60,413 nucleotides of DNA from the NCBI GenBank assembly GCA_900552085.1, contig URYB01000001.1:1-60413 (forward strand), written 5' to 3'. This document shows positions 29,898-37,519 of this stretch, piece after piece. Both the position numbers and the translations under genes were made by a program. The first letter of the stretch is position 1. Each line of letters starts with the position of its first letter. This DNA comes from an uncultured Lachnobacterium sp. GTDB lineage: Bacteria; Bacillota; Clostridia; Lachnospirales; Lachnospiraceae. The notes beneath the pieces were generated by a model, which was not told the DNA's origin, searched no databases, and saw only the letters and a list, made by a program, of their open reading frames with translations.

Positions 29898-31658
29898 ATG
29901 AAGAAAAAAACTATACCGATTTTAACTGTTTGTGCTCTTATCGTAATCATTGTAGCCATCATCGGCGGTTCTGTGCTTCTTCGCAAATATTCACCAAGCA
30001 AGGAACACAAAGATTTAACCTCATATTATAATATTACCGCAGATAATCAGGTTGCAATTGTATTGAACAATGAACTTACCTCCTCGTATGCCACTTTGAT
30101 TGATGGCCATATTTACGTGGATTACAATTTCGTTCATGACACTTTAAATTCCCGGTTCTACTGGGATCATAACGAAAACATTCTTCTTTATGCTACCTCC
30201 CGGGATCTGATCTCGGCTGAAGCAGACAGCAACAAATATTTGATTACCAAATCATCTGTAGATTATGGCAGACCTGTTGTAAAGGCCAATTCCGATTCTG
30301 CATATATTGATTTGGATTTTGTAAAAGAATATACCGATTTGACTTACGAATATATTAAGGACCCAAACCGCATTGTCATTACCAACCAATGGGGAGACTA
30401 CGATACAGCCTCCGTCAAAAAGAATACGGCTGTTCGTGTCAAAGGCGGAATCAAAAGTCCTATTTTAAAAGATATCACAGAAGCCAGTGATGTTACCGTT
30501 ATTGAACAGGGCGATAAATGGTCAAAGATCCTCACAGACGACGGAATCATCGGCTATGTACAGAACAAACGGATGTCGGATATATCTACCAAAACACGTA
30601 CCAGCGATTTTACGCCGGATACTTTTGCACATATTACCAAAGACTTTAATATCTGTATGGCATGGCATCAGGTAACCAATTACTCTGCGAATACAAATAT
30701 TGCATCTGTTCTCTCATCTACCAAGGGAGTCAATGTAATCTCTCCGACCTGGTTCTATTTAAACGATAACAATGGTAATCTGGCGAACCTGGCAAGTCTG
30801 GACTATGTAAATTATTGTCACTCACAAGGTGTGGAAGTCTGGGCACTCGTCAGCAACCTTGAAAATAAAGATGCTGATTCTGCGGAAGTATTGACACACA
30901 CTTCCAAACGACAGAATCTTGTAAACCAGATTGTATCCATGGCAATCCAATACAACCTTGACGGTATCAATCTTGATTTTGAATCCCTGAACCAGTCAAA
31001 AGTCGGGGATGCTTATATCGAATTTGTACGTGAACTTTCCATCAAATGTGCCAACAATGGAATTGTTCTTTCCGTAGACAATTATGTTCCAACAAGTTAT
31101 ACTGCCTTTTACAACCGCGTGGAGCAGGCGAACTTTGCGGACTATGTCGTAATCATGGGATATGATGAACATTATGCCGGTGGTGATGCCGGTTCTGTAT
31201 CTTCCATCGGATGGGTAAAACAAGGAGTAGCGGATACACTTGCAGAAGTTCCTGCAGATCAGGTAATCCTTGGTATGCCATTCTATACAAGAGTATGGCA
31301 ATTGACCAAGAATACTACCTCTTCCAAAGATTCCACTGACAGCGAAGATAACAACGATACGAAGGACAATGACAATACCAGCGACTACGATGTATCATCC
31401 AAAATTTATGGCATGCGTGCTGCAGATGCATTGCTTGCAGATAATGGTGTAACCAAGACCTGGGACAAAGAAAGCGGTCAGAATTACGCAGAATTTACCA
31501 GTGGAGATTCCACTTTTAAGGTATGGCTGGAAGATGCAAGTTCCACAGAAGAAAGATTGAAAGTCATGCAGGATAACAAACTTGCTGGTGCATCTTTCTG
31601 GAAGCTTGGTTTTGAAACCAGTGATGTGTGGAATACAATTATTAAGTATACGAACTAG
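29898..31658 (+). CDS. membrane-anchored SH3/GH18 glycoside hydrolase
   Basis: A 586-residue extracellular enzyme. Residues 7-29 form a membrane anchor (IPILTVCALIVIIVAIIGG). Residues 40-165 resemble a stalk or copper-amine-oxidase-like module. An SH3-like domain follows (about 170-230, VRVKGGIKSPILKDI, GYVQNKRMSD). The GH18 barrel has the catalytic DGINLDFE at residues 355-362 with Glu362 as acid/base, and a DYVVIMGYDEHY strand. Near residue 470 a Ser/Asp/Asn-rich insert (TSSKDSTDSEDNNDTKDND) interrupts the barrel. GH18 proteins of this YaaH-like type often cut peptidoglycan or bind wall glycans. It lies directly before a CwlD-like amidase. Confidence 0.9.
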   Translation: MKKKTIPILTVCALIVIIVAIIGGSVLLRKYSPSKEHKDLTSYYNITADNQVAIVLNNELTSSYATLIDGHIYVDYNFVHDTLNSRFYWDHNENILLYATSRDLISAEADSNKYLITKSSVDYGRPVVKANSDSAYIDLDFVKEYTDLTYEYIKDPNRIVITNQWGDYDTASVKKNTAVRVKGGIKSPILKDITEASDVTVIEQGDKWSKILTDDGIIGYVQNKRMSDISTKTRTSDFTPDTFAHITKDFNICMAWHQVTNYSANTNIASVLSSTKGVNVISPTWFYLNDNNGNLANLASLDYVNYCHSQGVEVWALVSNLENKDADSAEVLTHTSKRQNLVNQIVSMAIQYNLDGINLDFESLNQSKVGDAYIEFVRELSIKCANNGIVLSVDNYVPTSYTAFYNRVEQANFADYVVIMGYDEHYAGGDAGSVSSIGWVKQGVADTLAEVPADQVILGMPFYTRVWQLTKNTTSSKDSTDSEDNNDTKDNDNTSDYDVSSKIYGMRAADALLADNGVTKTWDKESGQNYAEFTSGDSTFKVWLEDASSTEERLKVMQDNKLAGASFWKLGFETSDVWNTIIKYTN

Positions 31659-31688
31659 TTTTCCTGCATAAATTGAATTAACTAATAC

Positions 31689-31724
31689 AAAAGCCTTTTG
31701 CAAATACGCAAAAGGCTTTTTACT
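31689..31724 (+). terminator. terminator between GH18 and amidase genes
   Basis: AAAAGCCTTTTGC (31689-31701) and GCAAAAGGCTTTT (31708-31720) form a 13-bp perfect stem followed by TACTTC. It ends 19 bp before the amidase start, and no separate promoter was seen, so the amidase may depend on read-through. Confidence 0.85.
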
Positions 31725-31742
31725 TCAATTATTGGGAGCAGT

Positions 31743-32450
31743 ATGCAAAAAAAATTTGAAATTCTCATGGTTGCCTGTCTTTTTATCTGTTCATTCTTTC
31801 TTGCCCGTGCCGGCGCTGCATATGTTTGCGCCAAAAATCTCAATACAAAAAATCTTTGTATTGTCCTCGACGCGGGTCATGGCGGCGCTGATCCAGGCAA
31901 AGTCGGATGCAACGATATCTTAGAAAAAGATGTTAATCTGTCCATTGTCCACAAGTTGAAAACTCTATTTGAAAACAAAGGATTCCATGTTGTACTTACC
32001 CGCAAAGATGACACTGTTCTTGCAGATGAAAATTCCAAAAATGTCAAAATTGAAGATCTGCGAAAACGTGTTGCGCTCATTACGGAAAACATGCCGGTCA
32101 TGACCATCAGTATTCATCAGAACAGCTTTCCGGATGCATCCATTTCCGGTCCACAGGTTTTCTATTGCGAACAATCGAAAGAAGGCGCAGAAATTGCTTC
32201 TGTACTACAGGAGAGTTTAAACTCCGCGCTCAATCCACCAAAGCCACGCGCATGCAAAGCGAACGATGCATACTATATTCTAAAAAAAACACCCACACCT
32301 ACGGTTATCGTAGAATGTGGGTTCCTAAGTAATGAAGCAGAAGCGCAACAGTTAACCGATGAGTCCTATCAGGAAAAACTTGCCCGCGCAATTTATTCCG
32401 GTGCCTGGGATTATCTTACAAGTTCTGCAACTGCTGCATCGACTGAATAA
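31743..32450 (+). CDS. N-acetylmuramoyl-L-alanine amidase, CwlD-like
   Basis: A 235-residue Amidase_3 enzyme that cuts the bond between muramic acid and the peptide. A signal or anchor segment (ILMVACLFICSFFLARAGAA) precedes the catalytic domain. Zinc ligands are seen in VLDAGHGGADPGKVG (His), the early Glu in DILEKDVNLSIV, SIHQNSFPD (His), and the catalytic Glu in PTPTVIVECGFLSNEAEA. ATG 31743 follows GGGAG by 7 bases; the upstream extension to 31698 runs through the terminator and is rejected. Its 3' end overlaps the convergent DUF6240 gene by 35 bp. Size and layout fit CwlD, a spore-cortex enzyme, but sporulation cannot be shown here. Confidence 0.88.
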   Translation: MQKKFEILMVACLFICSFFLARAGAAYVCAKNLNTKNLCIVLDAGHGGADPGKVGCNDILEKDVNLSIVHKLKTLFENKGFHVVLTRKDDTVLADENSKNVKIEDLRKRVALITENMPVMTISIHQNSFPDASISGPQVFYCEQSKEGAEIASVLQESLNSALNPPKPRACKANDAYYILKKTPTPTVIVECGFLSNEAEAQQLTDESYQEKLARAIYSGAWDYLTSSATAASTE

Positions 32451-35385
32451 AACTTTCCGCAATATGATACAGTCGCTTTGTCTGCACCGGATTGTCAGAA
32501 TTCGTCGCAAGTTCTCCTTCTTTTTTCATCTTTGCCTCCCGGGTAATCTGTGATGTTTCGTAGTGTTCCAAAGAAAGATCACTTACATATGCAATTTTAA
32601 TATCTGCCGTTTTTGTTCCGGCATCGGTATCTTCATGGAATGCTTCCGTGAACATATCCAGATGCCCGGACAAAAACTTCTGTGTCTCTTCATCATCCAC
32701 TGCAATCATTCCGGATACACCATCCTCTTTTGCATGGAATGAAGCAGCAACCTTGCCCAGCCGGTCACTGTCGAAAAGAATGTCCACCCATCCCTTTTCT
32801 TCTTTTCCACGTACAACTTTCAGTGATACCGCCGTAACGCCATCTCCTGTCTGTACCGGAATCATAAAGCTTTCCTCTTTGGATTTCTTTGCGCATAACT
32901 GAAATTGCATGGTTGCCTGTTTCATCGCACGCACATCTACGGTATTGGCCTGCGGATCTTCGATAATCATTGTTTCCATTACATGTGCAGCCACTTCTGC
33001 AAGTGTCTCCTGCGCCTCCGCCAGTTCCTCTGGCGTTTTTACAGCTTCTCCAAATGCATCGAGAACCTGCTGCTTTAAGTCTTCGATTTTATCCACAGAT
33101 TCGGTAGAAAAGTTATAGTCTTTCCACAATTTCTCCATCATCTGGTTCGGATGACGCAACATATTGTTGACAGCAAGAATGTTTGCCACACTGTTGCTGA
33201 TATCGTATCGATCCAGATATTCATATACCTCCTGCGATGCACTCAGTGCCTGCTGCACTTCCTGTAACTGCTCCTGTGCATAACGCTGCGCTTCCTGTTG
33301 TGTTTCCGGTGTTTCCTCCATCTGTGACAGTGCTTCCGCCAACTGTTCCGGCGTCATATTCTGCCACTTATCCTCTCCCAGAGATTGCAGTTTTTCCGGA
33401 CTAATGTTATCTAAAATATCCCGCACACAATTGGTCTGGAATGCAACTTCGATTTGGTCGTCGATTTTTGGTCCATTATTTTTTGCCTGCACACCATCAA
33501 AATCATCGCTGATTTCATAATCCATTCCACCCTTTTTGCTGGTGCGCACTGCTGTCAGAAGATTGCGCATGGTAATGTCACTTCCCTGCTGCATCAATGC
33601 CCCTAACGCAGCTCCATCCGTCTTCTCTACCTGTGCGATCAGACGATAAATTCCAATATATCCGCTTCTTTCTTCTTCCGTAATTTCATGATTCTGCTCT
33701 AACTTCCACAGATAGCGGCTAAAACGCTCCTGATCTTCATTTCCGGTTTCCTGCTTGATGTCTTCCGCAACCTGATTCAACTGTTCCATTGACATATCCA
33801 GTGGATTTTCTCCTTTGCGAATCATCTCCAGGGTTACTGCAGGTGTCATATTTTTGAACGCACGCTGCATTTGCTCATCCAATGCTTTTACATTTTGTAT
33901 ATTTTTTTCATTAATATCAATTCCATTGTATCCAAGAATCCTTACTGCTCGCTGGTTTGCTGCGCTGTTTTCCAGATTCATATCCTTTAGCAGCGACTCT
34001 GCTGCGTTAGAAAAAGCTTTCTGTATGGAATCTCCCATATCTCGACGCGGAGCAGTCATCAACGTTTCATATCGTTCATTTGCCTTTTCCAGTGCCTGCT
34101 GCATCTGGCTTCCATGATCATAAATTTCCTGAATGGTTGTCTCGGCATCCATCTGTCCGATTACATACGCCGGCTGTCCCTTTAATGCATCAAAAACAGC
34201 TATTGTGTCTACCGCTTTATTCACATTCTCTTCTGTGGATGGAATACCCATGCTGTCCATCAGGTCACGATAATACTGTTTTTCCTGCTCCTTTAACGAC
34301 TCGACAGTATCTTCCATAGACTGAATGTCGGCTTCCACTCCAAGTTTCTCCATGGTGGAACCGGCCTCTGTCGTCATGATCAGACGATTCTCTTCCATGC
34401 GCCGCTGGGAAGTAATCATACTGGCATCTCCCGGCCGTTTTCCTTCCCCTATCGCTTTTGCCATGCGATCGATCAACTGATTCCAGTCAATTTCGCCATT
34501 TTCTATTTGCTGTGACAATTCCTGCAAATCACGAAACGACAGCAAATTTTCTTCCGTCAGCGGAATCTGGTTTTCAATCAACCACCTGCTGTCTGCAAGT
34601 GTCTCCTCATTGACTTCCAGCCCTGCATTTTCAATGATTGCAGAAATCTGGTCCTGCATATCCGCAAAATCACTGTCCGAAATCATACCGGTTCCCACCG
34701 TTTCTCCATTGGCCGCACCACTATACTGTGCCATATACAGATTGCTGATGCTCGGCTCAATCTGGTTCTTCAGCAGATAGCTCATCATTTTATCACTGAT
34801 TCCATCCAATGATACCGCCTGGGAAAGCGCATCCATACTATCCTGCATGTTGGCATCTGTGACTGGAAGATCATTGCCCTCTAAGGTACGCATAATCTGT
34901 TGCGCCACTGCCGGATTTCCTGTAATGTCCTGCAACTGCTCCTCGGTCAGGTGATCTCCGTATATTGATATGTCAACGCCCGCCTTCGCAAGTACAGCCT
35001 TGATTTTGTCCGTCACCGTTATGATCGTGTGGCTGTCTGTATCGTTAATGGAAAATCCATTCTCCTCCATCGCCTTATAATCTGCGGCTGAAGTTGTATT
35101 CGCCAGCACGGCAATCTCATTCTTCCGGGCATCGGCGGTCTTTTCTTTATGCTGTTCAATCTCCTGCGCTGCGGTACGATTTGTTCCCGGTTTTTCATAG
35201 GTTGCCATATCGATTGTTCCGCTGTCAGAAACACCCACCGTCTTTTCAAAATGCTCCTGCTGTATCGCGGTAGATTTACTATATTCTGCAACATTTGCCT
35301 GATAAGCCGCGATTCCTTTTGCTGCTGCATCGTCACTCAGACTGCGTGTTACATTATCCCACAAATTTTTCTGTTCAACCTGCAT
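32416..35385 (-). CDS. large DUF6240-type, FliK-like protein
   Basis: A 989-residue, helix-rich, acidic protein without signal peptide or membrane segment. It contains several spaced copies of a loose unit of the form LxxNxIPxTxxNLxxxxxL: YLLKNQIEPSISNLYMAQY, LIENQIPLTEENLLSFRDL, GYNGIDINEKNIQNVKALDE. The C-terminal 110 residues (KVVRGKEEKGWVDILFDSDR, LGKVAASFHAKEDGVSGMIA) resemble the FliK hook-length-control C-domain. I think it is the family labelled DUF6240 in Lachnospiraceae. A flagellar hook-length or export role is inference from that domain. It overlaps the amidase gene tail to tail. No promoter stood out upstream. Confidence 0.72.
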   Translation of the reverse strand: MQVEQKNLWDNVTRSLSDDAAAKGIAAYQANVAEYSKSTAIQQEHFEKTVGVSDSGTIDMATYEKPGTNRTAAQEIEQHKEKTADARKNEIAVLANTTSAADYKAMEENGFSINDTDSHTIITVTDKIKAVLAKAGVDISIYGDHLTEEQLQDITGNPAVAQQIMRTLEGNDLPVTDANMQDSMDALSQAVSLDGISDKMMSYLLKNQIEPSISNLYMAQYSGAANGETVGTGMISDSDFADMQDQISAIIENAGLEVNEETLADSRWLIENQIPLTEENLLSFRDLQELSQQIENGEIDWNQLIDRMAKAIGEGKRPGDASMITSQRRMEENRLIMTTEAGSTMEKLGVEADIQSMEDTVESLKEQEKQYYRDLMDSMGIPSTEENVNKAVDTIAVFDALKGQPAYVIGQMDAETTIQEIYDHGSQMQQALEKANERYETLMTAPRRDMGDSIQKAFSNAAESLLKDMNLENSAANQRAVRILGYNGIDINEKNIQNVKALDEQMQRAFKNMTPAVTLEMIRKGENPLDMSMEQLNQVAEDIKQETGNEDQERFSRYLWKLEQNHEITEEERSGYIGIYRLIAQVEKTDGAALGALMQQGSDITMRNLLTAVRTSKKGGMDYEISDDFDGVQAKNNGPKIDDQIEVAFQTNCVRDILDNISPEKLQSLGEDKWQNMTPEQLAEALSQMEETPETQQEAQRYAQEQLQEVQQALSASQEVYEYLDRYDISNSVANILAVNNMLRHPNQMMEKLWKDYNFSTESVDKIEDLKQQVLDAFGEAVKTPEELAEAQETLAEVAAHVMETMIIEDPQANTVDVRAMKQATMQFQLCAKKSKEESFMIPVQTGDGVTAVSLKVVRGKEEKGWVDILFDSDRLGKVAASFHAKEDGVSGMIAVDDEETQKFLSGHLDMFTEAFHEDTDAGTKTADIKIAYVSDLSLEHYETSQITREAKMKKEGELATNSDNPVQTKRLYHIAESFIQSMQQLQNL

Positions 35386-35471
35386 TTCTCCACCATCCTT
35401 ATACGTCAGTCCCTGTCCTTTTACTGACTGACACTCTATGTTTTATATCGGCCACTTCCCCGTAAAACTAA

Positions 35472-35518
35472 AGAAACCGTATCGATTTTATCCTTTCGAT
35501 AAAACCGGTACGGTCTCT
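35472..35518 (-). terminator. terminator of glgB
   Basis: AGAAACCGTA...CGATTTTAT pairs with ATAAAACCGGTACGGTCTCT through an about 20-bp nearly perfect stem. On the minus strand it is followed by TTTAGTTTTAC. It lies 30 bp after the glgB stop. Confidence 0.85.
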
Positions 35519-35548
35519 TCTTCCTTCCAATTAACTACTCAAACAAAT

Positions 35549-37453
35549 TTAGAATTTGAACACTGCAACGCCGTATGCAGGAAGTGGATATGCAATTGAA
35601 TACTCTCTTCCATCACACTCTTTCTTCACTGCCCTATAAGATTCCTTGCGATCCTTATCGGTTCCATTGAACTTCGGATCCTCGCTGTTCAATACCAGCT
35701 TGTATGTCTTCTTTTTCGGTACCCCTACACGATAATCCTCACGCGCTACTGGCGTAAAGTTAATAACAAACAACAAATTATTTTTGCCGTCTTTGCTCTT
35801 TCGAACAAAACTGAAAATACTACGTTCTCTGTCATCTGCATTGATCCACTCAAATCCTGCCCAGCTTGTATCCTGTTCATACATACATGGGTTTGAGGTA
35901 TATAAATGAAGAAGTTCTTTTACCCAATCCTGTACTTTCTTATGATTCGAGTCTTCCAACAAATACCAATCGAGTTCACGCGCTTCGCTCCACTCCTGTA
36001 CCTGTGCAAATTCCTGTCCCATGAACAAAAGCTTTTTGCCGGAATGTCCCATCATAAATGCATAACCTGCCATAAGGTTTTTGAACTTATCTCCCTCAAG
36101 TCCAGGCATTTTGTTCAGCATAGAGCATTTCAGATGTACAACCTCGTCGTGTGAGAGAACAAGAATATACTTCTCACTCTCGTTATAACTCATGGCAAAT
36201 GTCATCTTATTGTGATTATCCTTACGGAAATATGGATCCAGTTTCATATAATCCAGGAAGTCATGCATCCATCCCATGTTCCACTTATAACTGAAATTCA
36301 ATCCGTCATCTTCGACCGGACCAGTTACCTTCGGCCATGCAGTAGACTCTTCCGCAATCATTACAACGCCTGGATTTCTACCGAGAATCAATGTATTGAT
36401 GTGTTTAAAGAACTCAATCGCCTCAAGGTTTTTATTTCCACCATAGATATTTGGAACCCACTGACCATCTTCCTTACCATAATCCAGATACAACATGGAT
36501 GCAACCGCATCTACACGCAATCCGTCCACATGGTAATTCTCTACCCACATCAGGGCACTTCCAATCAGGAAGTTCTTAACCTCATTCTTGCTATAATCAA
36601 AAATCTTAGTTCCCCAGTCCGGATGCTCGCCTTTTCTTGAATCTGCATACTCATAAGTTGCAGTTCCATCAAACTCTGCCAGACCATGTGCATCCTTTGG
36701 AAAATGCGCCGGAACCCAGTCAAGAATAACACCGATTTTGTTCTTGTGGCATTCATTTACCAGATAAGCAAAATCCTCTGGTGTTCCATAACGGGAAGTC
36801 GGTGCATAGTAGCCCGTTACCTGATACCCCCATGAACCATCGAATGGATACTCTGAAATTCCCATCAGCTCAATATGGGTATAACCCATCTCTTTTACAT
36901 ATGCAATCAGAGATTTTGCCAGATCACGGTAACTGTAAAAACCATCGTCATCTCTGCCCGGATGACGCATCCAGGAACCCGGATGTACTTCGTAGATTGC
37001 CATCGGCTGCTCATAAATCGTTTCCTTTGTGAGCGTTGCTCTGTGCTTCATCCATGTCGTGTCTGTCCATTTAAAATGTGAAATATCTGTTACGATTGAT
37101 GCTGTCTCCGGACGGAGCTGCGCATAATTCGCATAAGGATCTGCTTTGTACAAATGTCTTCCATCCTTTGCAATAATCAGATACTTGTACATGCATCCAG
37201 ACTTTACTCCCGGTACAAAAAGCTCATATACACCCATGGTATCCGGATCTACACGATGCATCTCGTGGGAAGTCTCATTCCATCCGTTAAACTCTCCAAT
37301 AACATATACTCTGTCTGCATGCGGTGCCCACACATCAAAGCACACACCCGATTCCCCATTTTCTGTCATGACATGCGCACCCATTTTGCGATATATATCA
37401 TAATGTGTTGCCTGTCCGAACAGATAACAGTCCATTTCTGTAAAATTACTCAT
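35549..37453 (-). CDS. glgB: 1,4-alpha-glucan branching enzyme
   Basis: Creates alpha-1,6 branches in glycogen. The 634 residues contain an N-terminal CBM48 domain (VCFDVWAPHADRVYVIGEFN), the GH13 barrel with GVILDWVPAHFPKDAHGL, the nucleophile Asp in HVDGLRVDAVASMLYLDY, the general acid Glu in VVMIAEESTAWP and the stabiliser Asp in VLSHDEVVH. The usual HDEVVHGK reads HDEVVHLK here, a one-residue departure next to the active site. No other glycogen gene is in the window. It is shorter than the E. coli enzyme because the first N-terminal domain is absent, as in many Firmicutes. It lies 66 bp after the TPR-AAA gene. Confidence 0.95.
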   Translation of the reverse strand: MSNFTEMDCYLFGQATHYDIYRKMGAHVMTENGESGVCFDVWAPHADRVYVIGEFNGWNETSHEMHRVDPDTMGVYELFVPGVKSGCMYKYLIIAKDGRHLYKADPYANYAQLRPETASIVTDISHFKWTDTTWMKHRATLTKETIYEQPMAIYEVHPGSWMRHPGRDDDGFYSYRDLAKSLIAYVKEMGYTHIELMGISEYPFDGSWGYQVTGYYAPTSRYGTPEDFAYLVNECHKNKIGVILDWVPAHFPKDAHGLAEFDGTATYEYADSRKGEHPDWGTKIFDYSKNEVKNFLIGSALMWVENYHVDGLRVDAVASMLYLDYGKEDGQWVPNIYGGNKNLEAIEFFKHINTLILGRNPGVVMIAEESTAWPKVTGPVEDDGLNFSYKWNMGWMHDFLDYMKLDPYFRKDNHNKMTFAMSYNESEKYILVLSHDEVVHLKCSMLNKMPGLEGDKFKNLMAGYAFMMGHSGKKLLFMGQEFAQVQEWSEARELDWYLLEDSNHKKVQDWVKELLHLYTSNPCMYEQDTSWAGFEWINADDRERSIFSFVRKSKDGKNNLLFVINFTPVAREDYRVGVPKKKTYKLVLNSEDPKFNGTDKDRKESYRAVKKECDGREYSIAYPLPAYGVAVFKF

Positions 37454-37519
37454 ATACTCTCCTCCACATTCTATATTTTATGATAACTGATCCATTCTGT
37501 TTGTATGAATCAGTACATA

